Assembly (NCBI RefSeq): GCF_014198245.1
Contig: NZ_JACIHE010000010.1
Span: 62,001 to 126,000, forward strand
Direction: 5' to 3'
Origin: Bradyrhizobium sp. cir1
Lineage (GTDB): Bacteria > Pseudomonadota > Alphaproteobacteria > Rhizobiales > Xanthobacteraceae
Length of the DNA: 64,000 nt
Shown piece after piece: positions 53,903 to 61,709 of the stretch; position 1 is the stretch's first letter, and every line of letters starts with the position of its first letter. Made by a program: the position numbers and the translations under genes. The notes under the pieces are model-generated. The model saw only the letters and a program-made list of their open reading frames with translations. It ran no database searches and was not told where the DNA came from.

Positions 53903-54256
53903 CTAGTCCACGTCGGTAAGCTTGTGCAGCGTCGCGCCGAAAATCAGGCTGGCCTTGCCGACCAGCGCCGTCCCCGTCATCTCCGCGCGGGTATCTGTGT
54001 AGGTCCCGCTGACGCCAATGCCGACTGGGGCAGGGCCGCCAAACAGCGGATTGTCGTCGCCCCGAGGTGACGTGTGCCGTTGCACCAGCACCTCGCCTTT
54101 GAAGGTGCGGTCGTCCTTCACCACATAGCTGCCGGTGTAATAGAGATAGGCATCACCGCCAAGAATCTTGCCGTCGCGAAAAAGAATCACGCCGCTGCCC
54201 TTGCCGACTCGACCATCGAGCAGCGTGACGTGGATCGAATAGAGGCCGTTCTTCAT
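53903..54256 (-). CDS. GrlR-like regulatory protein
   Basis: This 117-residue protein is similar to GrlR, the small beta-barrel repressor of type III secretion genes: MKNGLYSIHVTLLDGRVGKGSGVILFRDGKILGGDAYLYYTGSYV matches the family N-terminus. The acidic EDED loop used by enteric GrlR to bind GrlA is not seen. In rhizobia such proteins are of unknown role. The start at 54256 was chosen over a longer frame. It converges with the histidine kinase, stop against stop (TAG/CTA). Confidence 0.82.
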   Translation of the reverse strand: MKNGLYSIHVTLLDGRVGKGSGVILFRDGKILGGDAYLYYTGSYVVKDDRTFKGEVLVQRHTSPRGDDNPLFGGPAPVGIGVSGTYTDTRAEMTGTALVGKASLIFGATLHKLTDVD

Positions 54257-54624
54257 CACGCCCCGTAGGCCGGCCGCCATCGCCCAATGGCGTAACCGGT
54301 ACGGCTTTTATGCCAAAGCACATCCCCTCGCGCAACGCGGCAGTTTGCCGGCCGGCAAGCCGCCTGTGCCATGGACCGTATTCGTCCCGGCTTGTCTGTG
54401 ACGCCGATATGACGGTCTCATCATGCGGCGAGGCCAGACGTTGCGAATCAAGTTGGCCCGCGAAATGCATAACCATTGTTGCACTGGCCGCGGGGTGCTG
54501 GAGCAAGACGAACGTGAGCAACTGGATCGATTCCGGCGGCGATGAGCCGCGTCTGTACAGTGCGCGTCCCACGAATTGCAAAAACGAACGACAGTGGATT
54601 GGTAGCGCGACACGCTGGCGAAGC
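54257..54624. other. 368-base gap, no gene found
   Basis: This gap between the GrlR-like gene and the next exported-protein gene shows no credible coding frame with a ribosome binding site, and no repeat of the families seen elsewhere. It should hold two divergent promoters. The long open frame from 54310 continues into the next gene but has no exported-protein features in this part. Confidence 0.5.
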
Positions 54625-55011
54625 GTGACGAGGCTGGCATGCGCCGTAGCCTTGATTGGGCTCGCGGCGCCCTTTGGGCACGCCCGTGACCGGGGTCAGT
54701 TCGCCAACACCAATGCCGATTTGAAGGCCTGGTTCGACAGCCTGCGGAGCGGCAAGGGGCCGTGCTGCTCCGATGCCGACGGTTCGGCGCTCTCTGATAC
54801 CGACTGGGAGAGTAAGGACGGTCATTACCGTGTCCGCATCCCACGCCTTGGCTACGTGCTTGACGGCCAGCAGCAGGAACTCGTCTGGGTCGATGTGCCC
54901 GAGGAGGCCGTGATCGCCGAGCCGAACCGGGTGGGGCGCACCATGGTGTGGCCGATCTACGGCTACATGGGCGTCACCATCCGCTGCTTCATGCCCGGCA
55001 GCATGACGTGA
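54625..55011 (+). CDS. Exported hypothetical protein
   Basis: This 128-residue protein is taken from a GTG at 54625 so that it begins with a signal peptide (TRLACAVALIGLAAPFGHA). The mature part has RGQFANTNADLKAWFDSLRSGKGPCCSDADG, WESKDGHYRVRIPRLGYVLDG and a C-terminal IRCFMPGSMT; three cysteines suggest a disulphide. Similar proteins are known in Bradyrhizobium-like genomes from recall only, and the function is unknown. The start is uncertain because the frame is open back to 54310. Confidence 0.7.
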   Translation: MTRLACAVALIGLAAPFGHARDRGQFANTNADLKAWFDSLRSGKGPCCSDADGSALSDTDWESKDGHYRVRIPRLGYVLDGQQQELVWVDVPEEAVIAEPNRVGRTMVWPIYGYMGVTIRCFMPGSMT

Positions 55012-55068
55012 GCGCGCCAGGCGGCACTCCGCCTGATCTTGCTGTTGCTTGACGCGGCTTGCGCGGCG

Positions 55069-55455
55069 TCAGGTGTATTTCTTGTCGCGCTCGAGCAGCT
55101 CGATGGAGATGCCTTCGGGACCGCGGATGAAGCAGATGCGCACACCGGGCCGGATCGTCGTCGGCTCGCGCGTGAAGGTGACACCCTTGGCCTTGATCTC
55201 GGCGGCAATGGCGTCGATGTCCTTCACCGTCAGACCGAAATGGTCGAGGCCCTGATGCGGGTGCGGGGGCGGCGGATTGACGGCATTGTCGCCTTCGAGC
55301 GGCGCGATGAAGATTTTTGCGCCGCCGAGGTTCACGTCGATCCGTCCCGGCACGCGCACGATCTCGCCGCCGAGGATATCCCGCAGCCACGCCGCTGTGG
55401 CCTCCGGATCGGGGCTGCGCAGATGGACGTGATCCCAAGTGACGGCGATTGGCAT
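55069..55455 (-). CDS. VOC/glyoxalase family protein
   Basis: This 128-residue protein has a vicinal oxygen chelate fold: VTWDHVHLRSPDPEATAAWLRDILGGEIVR, then DHFGLTVKDIDAIAAEIKAKGVTFT and GPEGISIELLER. Metal-binding candidates are His15 or so in the first strand, His in LDHFGL and Glu in IELLE. The substrate is unknown. Start at 55455 has GGGAG eight bases upstream. Confidence 0.9.
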   Translation of the reverse strand: MPIAVTWDHVHLRSPDPEATAAWLRDILGGEIVRVPGRIDVNLGGAKIFIAPLEGDNAVNPPPPHPHQGLDHFGLTVKDIDAIAAEIKAKGVTFTREPTTIRPGVRICFIRGPEGISIELLERDKKYT

Positions 55456-55637
55456 TTCATAGTCTCCCAACAGGGTCTTTCGATGTTGCGGCGCATGTTA
55501 GCGGCCCAGGCCGGTGATCGCCACCGTCGCTGCCGACTCGCCTGAAGCGCGGGAACCTTAGTTCCTCTCCCGAATTAAGGTAAGAAGTGCTCTGCTGCGT
55601 CGTGCAAACGCAGTGGGGTACCGTTGGTGATGCATCC

Positions 55638-56204
55638 ATGAACGCCAGGCTTCACCGGATCGGGTTGGGACGCTTTGCAGGAACCGGCGAGCGACTGGCG
55701 CGGGCCGTGACGGTTGCGAGCGTCTCGTTTGGCCGAGGCTTGCTGTGGCTGTTGGCGGCCGTCATCGTCGGTTGCGGCATCTGGATGCTGCTGCCGTTCT
55801 CCAAGGGCAACAGCACCGAGCCGGTCAAATCAGGCGTGGCAGCCGTCGAGCCGGCTGCTCCGGGCGATACGGCGGTCTCGCCGACGGCCGAAGTCCCGGC
55901 TTCCGCTGCGGCAGAGCTCGATCGTCTCAGGATTTCCTCGCAGACCTGGCGTCGCGGCGGCCTCGGCTCGAAGGCGCTGGTGACGTTCACGCTGCGAAAC
56001 GACAATGACTATGCCGTAAGGGATGTCGAGATCATCTGCGCTTTCGTGCGCCGTGACGGCACGCCTCTCACCGCTCGCAGCCGGGTGCTGCCCGACACGG
56101 TCAGCATGAAGAGCCGCAAGACCTTCGCGCGCATTCCGCTCGGCTACGTCAACGTCAATGCCGACCAGGCAAGGTGTTCGCTGGTTGCGGCACGGCGGGC
56201 ATGA
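55638..56204 (+). CDS. Membrane-anchored FxLYD-like protein
   Basis: This 188-residue protein has a basic N-terminus, one membrane helix (LLWLLAAVIVGCGIWMLLPF, about residues 35-54), an Ala/Pro linker and a C-terminal beta domain (VTFTLRNDNDYAVRDVEIICAFVRRDGTPL...SRKTFARIPLGYV) resembling FxLYD/immunoglobulin-like folds. It is probably a periplasmic inner-membrane protein. Function unknown. The ATG at 55638 fits the membrane topology. Confidence 0.75.
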   Translation: MNARLHRIGLGRFAGTGERLARAVTVASVSFGRGLLWLLAAVIVGCGIWMLLPFSKGNSTEPVKSGVAAVEPAAPGDTAVSPTAEVPASAAAELDRLRISSQTWRRGGLGSKALVTFTLRNDNDYAVRDVEIICAFVRRDGTPLTARSRVLPDTVSMKSRKTFARIPLGYVNVNADQARCSLVAARRA

Positions 56205-56376
56205 AGGGCGGCATCTTCCGGTAGCGGAAAAGTTACCGTTTCCGGCCTCGTTCTGGCCTTGGCCAAAAAACTTGGCGTCGCCATTTGAACCGAAGGGCAG
56301 GGCCAGGAACCAATCAAAGTATCGCCTGTTGAGGCGGAGAGCCCACGCGGGGATTGCGGGGGGCGGAGTGCGGCCA

Positions 56377-56910
56377 ATGCCCATCTTTCGGTATTTCATG
56401 TTTGTCGGCGGAGCGTTGCTCACCCTGCTGTTTGCGGTGCACTTCGTCGTGCCGGCCTCGCCCGTGACGCCAGCCGTCGCGACCGCAAGCAACGACCAGC
56501 CGTCGATCCGGATTCGGTCCGATCGCCATCTGCCCGAGCGTGTCGTGCTAGACACCAGCCAGCCGACGATTGCCCCGCCAGCGGTCAAGACTGCTGCCGT
56601 CGTTGCGCCTCAGCCGCCGGTGCAGGACGCCACGTCGGCGGCTCTCGCCGAGATGTCGGCCAAGGCGCGGGTGCGCGAGACGTTCGCCCAGTTCACACCG
56701 GGCTCGAAGGCCGATACCGCCGCAGCCAAGAAGACGGCTCAGGCGGAGGCACCGGCTGCTTCTCCGGCCCGGGCCCAGCCCAAGCGCAAGGTCGTCAGGG
56801 CGCATCCGGCGCCGCAGTATGGTGCGCCACAATATGGTGGGCCGCAGTATGGCCGGCCGATGATGGTGGCACAGCAGCCGCATTTCGGCCTCTTCAACAC
56901 GACCTGGTGA
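56377..56910 (+). CDS. Exported protein with PQYG repeats
   Basis: This 177-residue protein has a signal anchor (YFMFVGGALLTLLFAVHFVV), a polar middle region, and a C-terminal basic stretch (QPKRKVVRAH) followed by three tandem PQYG units and a tail ending FGLFNTTW. GGAG lies eight bases before the ATG at 56377. The family is not recognised. A strong terminator follows it. Confidence 0.75.
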   Translation: MPIFRYFMFVGGALLTLLFAVHFVVPASPVTPAVATASNDQPSIRIRSDRHLPERVVLDTSQPTIAPPAVKTAAVVAPQPPVQDATSAALAEMSAKARVRETFAQFTPGSKADTAAAKKTAQAEAPAASPARAQPKRKVVRAHPAPQYGAPQYGGPQYGRPMMVAQQPHFGLFNTTW

Positions 56911-56924
56911 CAAGCCGGCTGTGA

Positions 56925-56956
56925 CCCGCCTCAATGGAGGCGGGAAGGGCTTTTTA
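56925..56956 (+). terminator. Intrinsic terminator
   Basis: CCCGCCTC pairs with GAGGCGGG around AATG, followed by AAGGGCTTTTTATT. It lies 15 bases after the stop of the PQYG-repeat protein gene. Confidence 0.75.
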
Positions 56957-57063
56957 TTGGCCAGCCTCTCTGCTAATTCGAACCCGTCCGAACGCCGCCC
57001 GGTGCGCAGGCTCGCCAGCCACGGTCCGGCGCTTCGTGGTTACGGCCCAGTCCCCGGGCCGGG

Positions 57064-57140
57064 GCGCTCGTAGCTCAGCTGGATAGAGCATCGGATTTCG
57101 ATTCCGAGGGTCGGAGGTTCGAATCCTTCCGAGCGCGCCA
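57064..57140 (+). tRNA. tRNA-Arg (anticodon TCG)
   Basis: A full 77-base cloverleaf including an encoded CCA: acceptor GCGCTCG/CGAGCGC, D stem GCTC/GAGC, anticodon stem TCGGA/TCCGA with loop TTTCGAT (anticodon TCG, reading CGA), T stem GGAGG/CCTTC with TTCGAAT loop, discriminator G. A convergent AraC gene on the opposite strand runs through most of it. Confidence 0.97.
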
Positions 57141-58106
57141 ACCCCCGCCGGTGTTACCGCCATTCTGCCGGCCGCGCGCCAGCGTGTCCGAAGGGGTCTC
57201 GTGGAAGGTAGCACGATAAGCCGCGGCGAACTCGCCCATGTGGTGGAAGCCCTGGGCACGCGCGCAGATGGAGACGGTGGCACCGCCGCCCTTCAGGAGC
57301 CGGGCACGGGTCGCCCACAGTCGCTTCAGCCGAATGTACTGGTGCAGGCTCATGCCACGCACCTTGCTGACTGCCCCGCTGAGCGTCCGGATCGAGACAC
57401 CGAACTCACCGGCGAGATCGGCCGTATAGATCGGAGCGGTCGGATAGGCTGCGACGTAATCATCGATCCGCTGCACCAGTTTGGTCGACCGCCCGCCCTG
57501 GACCGAGGTACTCCGGTCCGGGCCCGCACCGATCCGAAACAGATCGTCGAGCGCGAGCAGCAACCCTTCCTGGAGATGGGCGGCGGCCTCGGTGGTCTCG
57601 AACAGGAGCGGCTGCACCGACGCGGTTCGCAGGATGTCGAGCACGAGCTGGCGCGTATGGAGCAGGGCAGGCCGGTTGGCGACATAAGCCCGCAAATCGT
57701 CGGCATGATCGAACCAGCCCCGGTCTTTCAGACCGGGCGAGAAGATGATCATCGCGTGATGATTGGTCTGGGGTTCGACGAAATGGCATTCATCGTTGCC
57801 GCGGAGCGCAACGAAGAAGCGGGCGTCGAGATCCATTCCCTTGGAGTTGACCTGAAGGTCGTCGGTCATCGACAGGATCATCATCCCGCCCGGCATGCGA
57901 TAGGCGGTGTCGAGGATGCGCGCGAAGGACCGCATCACGATGATGCGGCACGCCGGCAGGGAGACGACGGCCCGGGCGGCCGCGAAGTTCGCAACGTCGA
58001 GCGGAATGCTTCTCGCATCCTCCATCGACTCGATCGGCCTGAAGGCATCGACATCGGCAAAGCCGATCAGTTGAAGCGCGGAGGACGGGACGAGGGCATC
58101 GAACAT
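57075..58106 (-). CDS. AraC family transcriptional regulator, 3' end overlapping tRNA-Arg
   Basis: This 343-residue protein has a C-terminal AraC HTH domain (residues about 215-315: YTADLAGEFGVSIRTLSGAVSKVRGMSLHQYIRLKRL and ARAQGFHHMGEFAAAYRATFHETPSDT), and a larger N-terminal effector domain. The family's normal end is near residue 318. The last 22 residues (DSNLRPSESKSDALSS and neighbours) are read from the antisense of tRNA-Arg, so the natural stop has been lost or the tRNA replaced it. ATG at 58106 was chosen; a TTG at 58127 is also possible. Confidence 0.88.
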   Translation of the reverse strand: MFDALVPSSALQLIGFADVDAFRPIESMEDARSIPLDVANFAAARAVVSLPACRIIVMRSFARILDTAYRMPGGMMILSMTDDLQVNSKGMDLDARFFVALRGNDECHFVEPQTNHHAMIIFSPGLKDRGWFDHADDLRAYVANRPALLHTRQLVLDILRTASVQPLLFETTEAAAHLQEGLLLALDDLFRIGAGPDRSTSVQGGRSTKLVQRIDDYVAAYPTAPIYTADLAGEFGVSIRTLSGAVSKVRGMSLHQYIRLKRLWATRARLLKGGGATVSICARAQGFHHMGEFAAAYRATFHETPSDTLARGRQNGGNTGGGWRARKDSNLRPSESKSDALSS

Positions 58107-58252
58107 GCGTCTGGCCGGTTGTTGCAATGTGACAATGAAATGAACGTCAGTACATTGCCATCAATGGCGAAACATCCCGCTTCAGTAAACCGGATTCCGG
58201 GCCGTAGTATTGCGGACATCATGCCATGAAGTCCGCGGAATCATTGCCACCA

Positions 58253-58429
58253 TCAACGTTCTCGGCTCATCGGCTGGCCGGTGACGAGGTCGATGAAATG
58301 GAGGCGTGTGCAAGCGGGACAGGCGAAGGACTCGAAGCTTTGTCCCTCCGGTCTCTGCTGCTGCTTTTCCAGATGCGTCTGCACGTTCATGCCCGTCTGA
58401 GGGCATCGAAAGACAATCAAATCGGCCAT
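58253..58429 (-). CDS. Small zinc-ribbon-like protein, 58 residues
   Basis: This short gene begins MADLIVFRCPQTGMNVQ and ends PMSRER. It has FRCP (Cys9) and FACPAC (Cys37, Cys40) followed by TRLHFIDLVTG, a pattern I recall from small conserved alphaproteobacterial proteins that probably bind zinc. No clear strong ribosome binding site was found, but the sequence has strong conserved-protein character. The overlapping + strand frame is the shadow. Confidence 0.75.
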   Translation of the reverse strand: MADLIVFRCPQTGMNVQTHLEKQQQRPEGQSFESFACPACTRLHFIDLVTGQPMSRER

Positions 58430-58516
58430 TATCCTAGAATGACGGCGCGACGAATTTTCTCTTTGATCTAGATCAGTTTTAGAATTGCTCCAGCCGGACC
58501 AAACGGGTGATCTCGC

Positions 58517-58546
58517 AAAAGCGAAGGGGCCCCAAGGGCCCCCTTC
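58517..58546 (-). terminator. Terminator of the YGP-rich peptide gene
   Basis: On the minus strand GAAGGGGGCC pairs with GGCCCCTTC over a short loop and is followed by GCTTTTGCG. It lies just after the stop codon of the gene at 58550. Confidence 0.65.
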
Positions 58547-58549
58547 TGA

Positions 58550-58828
58550 TCACCAGCGGCGGTAGCCGTAGTATCCATAGCGTGGTCCGTAGACACGGGG
58601 CCCATACCCATAATATCGGGGCCCGTAATACGGCCGCGGGCCGTAATACCCATAATAGTTCGGACGCCACCAGCAGCGCCCCCAGGCGTCGCAGACCATG
58701 CGGACCTGCTCGACGTCGGAGATCTGCGGGACAGCAGGTGCAGGCGCAATGGGCATGGCGGACGCCGCCGGCGATGCCGCAAGGGCACCGAACATAGACG
58801 CGACGACGAGGCCAATCTTGAGATTCAT
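58550..58828 (-). CDS. Exported Tyr/Gly/Pro/Arg-rich repeat peptide
   Basis: This 92-residue protein has a signal peptide (VASMFGALAASPAASA), a conserved block VRMVCDAWGRCWWRPN with two cysteines, and a tail of YYG/YGPR-type repeats (YYGPRPYYGPRYYGYGPR and similar) ending in YGYRRW. The C-x(5)-C-WWRPN block resembles the GCG..CRP motif at 32930. GGAGGAAG lies seven bases before the ATG. Such peptides are common in rhizobia; their function is unknown. Confidence 0.8.
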   Translation of the reverse strand: MNLKIGLVVASMFGALAASPAASAMPIAPAPAVPQISDVEQVRMVCDAWGRCWWRPNYYGYYGPRPYYGPRYYGYGPRVYGPRYGYYGYRRW

Positions 58829-59151
58829 GATGTCTTCCTCCGCTTACGCAATACAGGATATCGAAGTTGTTCTGATCAAATTGTGGCGGAACCGAAATGT
58901 AATGCTGATGAACGAATCTTCAGCCACTCCGCCGCGGGCCTGACCTGACGCTGCCAGACTAGCTCAGCTTTGCTGCCGTGGCCATGCGGCGCTTGCGTCG
59001 CGGACATCGCACCGTCCTTGATCCTGCGCAATTCGCCGTCGCGCCTTCCTCCCTAGTCTTGTCGTCGTGGGCAGCCCTTCGCGAAATTCGAAGGGCGGCC
59101 GGACGGTCGTCTGCATCGGTCCGGGGCCCGCGGTTTGATTGGAGCTGTGCA
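58829..59151. other. 323-base intergenic region, no gene found
   Basis: The divergent region between the YGP-rich peptide and the host-attachment gene contains no convincing frame or repeat unit. It should hold both promoters. One short hairpin GAAATTCGAAGG-like stretch near 59085 is present but not diagnostic. Confidence 0.5.
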
Positions 59152-59613
59152 ATGGACAAGATGAGAATTGACAAGGGTGACTGGCTGGTCGTCTGCGACG
59201 GGCGCAAGGCGCTCATTCTGGAAAACCTCGGCGACGAGATGTTTCCGAACCTCCACACCAGGGAGGTGCACGAGCAGCCCAATCCCTCGACCAGCGCGCA
59301 AGGAAGCGATGCGCCGGGCCGGCTGCACGGTGCGGTAGGCGGTGCACGCAGTTCGGTCGAGCAGACCGATTGGCACGATGAGGCCGAGCGCGCCTTCCTG
59401 CGCAGCCTCGCTGGCCGGCTCGACGCCGCCGTCAGTTCGGGCGAGACTTCGGCCCTGACCATGGTGGCCTCGCCGCGTGCGCTCGGCATGATCCGCGCCG
59501 ACTATTCCGACGTCGTGCGCAAGGCGCTTCAGGGCGAGGTCAGCAAGGACCTCGTCAAGCTGCCGATCTATGAGATCGAGAAGCAGTTGCTGCGGTCGGG
59601 CGCCGCGAAATAA
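59152..59613 (+). CDS. Host attachment family protein
   Basis: This 153-residue protein resembles the host-attachment (AtsE/baeRF-like) family: WLVVCDGRKALILENLGDEMFPNLHTREVHEQ, then a basic/acidic link and FLRSLAGRLDAAVSSGETSALTMVASPRALGMIRADY...VSKDLVKLPIYEIE. The family has a release factor-like/nuclease-like fold; the attachment role in Agrobacterium is weakly supported. ATG at 59152 has GGAG seven bases upstream. Confidence 0.85.
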   Translation: MDKMRIDKGDWLVVCDGRKALILENLGDEMFPNLHTREVHEQPNPSTSAQGSDAPGRLHGAVGGARSSVEQTDWHDEAERAFLRSLAGRLDAAVSSGETSALTMVASPRALGMIRADYSDVVRKALQGEVSKDLVKLPIYEIEKQLLRSGAAK

Positions 59614-59643
59614 GGACGCCCGCAGCGGACGCGTTGGCGCCCC

Positions 59644-59907
59644 TTAGTAGCAGGGGTGCCGGCGGCGGTCCTGGCCGATATAGGCGGCCGCGCTCTGGTA
59701 GCAGTGGTTGGTCGCCGGGCCATCGTAATAGGCGAAAGTGCCGGGGGTGATGCCCGGACCGTAATTGTGCAGATAGCTGATCGGGTAGGACAGCGGGTTG
59801 GCGTAGGAGCGGTGATACCGGTGATGTCCATTTGCTTCCGCAAGGCCAGGGGCCAGGATTGCGGCTGACAGGGCAGCAACTGCGGCTACAAGCTTCAACT
59901 TGTTCAT
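59644..59907 (-). CDS. Small exported protein
   Basis: This 87-residue protein has a signal peptide (KLVAAVAALSAAILAPGLAEA) and a His/Tyr-rich mature part with HHRYHRSYANPLSYPISYLHN and two cysteines (HCYQSAAAYIGQ, HPCY). CGGAGAATC precedes the ATG at 59907. Function unknown. Confidence 0.75.
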   Translation of the reverse strand: MNKLKLVAAVAALSAAILAPGLAEANGHHRYHRSYANPLSYPISYLHNYGPGITPGTFAYYDGPATNHCYQSAAAYIGQDRRRHPCY

Positions 59908-60197
59908 CTCGATTCTCCGGAACCCGCGCAAATAGCTCAGCCGTTATAGCCATTTCGGGCCGCGAGGGCACCCGTCCGGCGGCCGGAATCAGGGGCTAAT
60001 CCCACCGATTCCCGGGTGGGTGTGACAGAATTGCCGGAAGTGCGGTCGAAGTCTGCCCATTTTTGGCCTTTTCGGGATGCTTAACGAATTCCCCACACAA
60101 GTATGACCAAGAAGAATTCGGTTAGAGATTCCTGCCGGTCGCCTGGGGTGCTCTTTGAGGCCGGCCCGTCCCCGCAAGGTTTCACCGTTACCTCGTC

Positions 60198-60644
60198 ATG
60201 CGCATCTCGCTTCTGAGCCTGCTGTTGCTCTGCTTCGCCGCCACGACGCCGGCGCGGGCCGATCTGCACATCACTCGCGACCATGGCGGCTATGTCGAGG
60301 AGTACAAGGCCAAGTACAAGCGCGTCCGCGAAAAGGGCGAGCGCGTCATCATCGACGGCATCTGCAACTCGGCCTGCACACTGGTGCTCGGCATGGTGCC
60401 GATGAACAAGATCTGTGTGACGCCGCGCGCCAGCCTCGGCTTCCACCAGGCCTATTACGACAAGGCCTTTACCTTCGGCATCAAGGTCACCAGCACGGAA
60501 GGGACGTCCGACCTGATGTCCTACTACCCCGACACGGTGAAGGACTGGATCCGCCGCAATGGCGGGCTCACCACCGACATGAAGAAGATCAAGAACGGTG
60601 TCGAGCTCTGGAAGATCATCGATCCCTGTCCGGAAGAATGGTGA
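60198..60644 (+). CDS. Exported ClpP/crotonase-like protein (COG3904 type)
   Basis: This 148-residue protein has a signal peptide (ISLLSLLLLCFAATTPARA) and a ClpP-like signature: IIDGICNSACTLVLGM, then ICVTPRASLGFHQAYYD. The SAC serine and the histidine in GFHQ are placed like the Ser/His of ClpP-fold proteases in periplasmic COG3904 proteins as I recall them. Whether it is active is unknown. It has two further cysteines. Confidence 0.75.
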   Translation: MRISLLSLLLLCFAATTPARADLHITRDHGGYVEEYKAKYKRVREKGERVIIDGICNSACTLVLGMVPMNKICVTPRASLGFHQAYYDKAFTFGIKVTSTEGTSDLMSYYPDTVKDWIRRNGGLTTDMKKIKNGVELWKIIDPCPEEW

Positions 60645-60740
60645 GCGGCTGAGCTGAGTCGACGTCCGTCGCAGCGCAGCATCGCCGTGCCTGAAATTCG
60701 CATTGCCGCATAGGCCCCCATGGGGCAAATGAGGGCGGCA

Positions 60741-61613
60741 ATGAACCATAATCAAGAACCCCTGACCGCCCGCGCCGCACCGATCCTGTTCGTCCTGCTC
60801 TGGAGCACCGGATTCATCGGTACCAAATACGTCGTCAACAACGCCGATCCCTTGACCTATCTCGCCATCCGCATGGCGATCGTGGTCGGCCTGATGGCGA
60901 TCATCGTCGCGATTGCCCGACCGAAATGGCCCGACCGGATTGGCATTGTGCACAGTGCGGTCGCCGGCATCCTCGTCCACGGCTTTTATCTCGGCGGCAC
61001 CGCGATCGCGATTGCCCATTCGATCCCGGCCGGGCTCTCCGCGCTGATTCCGGGCCTTCAACCGATCCTGACCTCGACCATCGCCAACCGCTGGCTCGGC
61101 GAGAAGGTGACGCCGGTGCAATGGGGCGGCCTCGTGCTCGGTCTCGGTGGCGTGGTGATGATCCTGCACAATCGCTCCATGACCGGCGAAGCCGGGCTCG
61201 GCTGGCTCGCCTCGGTGGTCTCGCTGATCTCCATCACGCTCGGCACGCTCTATCAGCGCCGCTATTGCAATCACATCGACTGGCGCGCCGGCAATCTCGT
61301 GCAATACGTGGCCGTCACCATCTTCTTCGCGATCGGCGCCTTCCTGTTTGAGGACCGCGTGGTGCACTGGACGCGGGAGTTCGTGCTTGCGCTGGCCTGG
61401 CTCGCGGTAGCGCTCTCGATCGGATCGATCGGGCTGCTGTATTGGCTGATCCGCCACGCCGCGGCGACGTCGGTGGCGAGCCTGTTCTACCTTGTGCCCG
61501 CCGTGACCGCGCTGATGGCCTATCTGCTGTTCGGCGAAAAACTCGATGCGCTGGCGATCGCCGGCATGGCGACGTGTGCGGCCGCGGTGTTCGTGGTCAA
61601 CCGGCGGTTCTAG
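60741..61613 (+). CDS. DMT-family (EamA) transporter
   Basis: This 290-residue protein has ten hydrophobic helices in two EamA units (ILFVLLWSTGFIGTKYVV and the second starting near LASVVSLISITLGTLYQRRYC). An inner-membrane exporter of unknown substrate, different from the DMT protein at 50177. The ATG at 60741 follows GAGGG by five bases; two other in-frame starts lie within 21 bases. Confidence 0.9.
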   Translation: MNHNQEPLTARAAPILFVLLWSTGFIGTKYVVNNADPLTYLAIRMAIVVGLMAIIVAIARPKWPDRIGIVHSAVAGILVHGFYLGGTAIAIAHSIPAGLSALIPGLQPILTSTIANRWLGEKVTPVQWGGLVLGLGGVVMILHNRSMTGEAGLGWLASVVSLISITLGTLYQRRYCNHIDWRAGNLVQYVAVTIFFAIGAFLFEDRVVHWTREFVLALAWLAVALSIGSIGLLYWLIRHAAATSVASLFYLVPAVTALMAYLLFGEKLDALAIAGMATCAAAVFVVNRRF

Positions 61614-61709
61614 GCGGGTGGAGCGGTGCGGCGGAATACATCCCTGACGTGCGGGCCGCGTCCGTGCTAGGCTGAGCACATTTCAGCTTCCCTTCACGCG
61701 GTGATTTCC

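Noticed and set aside
54310..54624. Upstream extension of the exported protein at 54625
   Set aside because: The extension has no signal peptide at its start, while GTG at 54625 gives a normal one; kept as uncertain.
56817..56860. Possible minisatellite at the PQYG units
   Set aside because: Only three short copies inside a coding sequence, in frame; treated as a protein repeat.
56954..57283. Minus-strand frame containing RIRTSDPRNRNPMLYPAELRAP-like sequence
   Set aside because: It is the antisense translation of tRNA-Arg, a known annotation artefact.
58226..58471. Plus-strand frame of 81 codons
   Set aside because: It is the shadow of the 58-residue zinc-ribbon-like gene on the minus strand.
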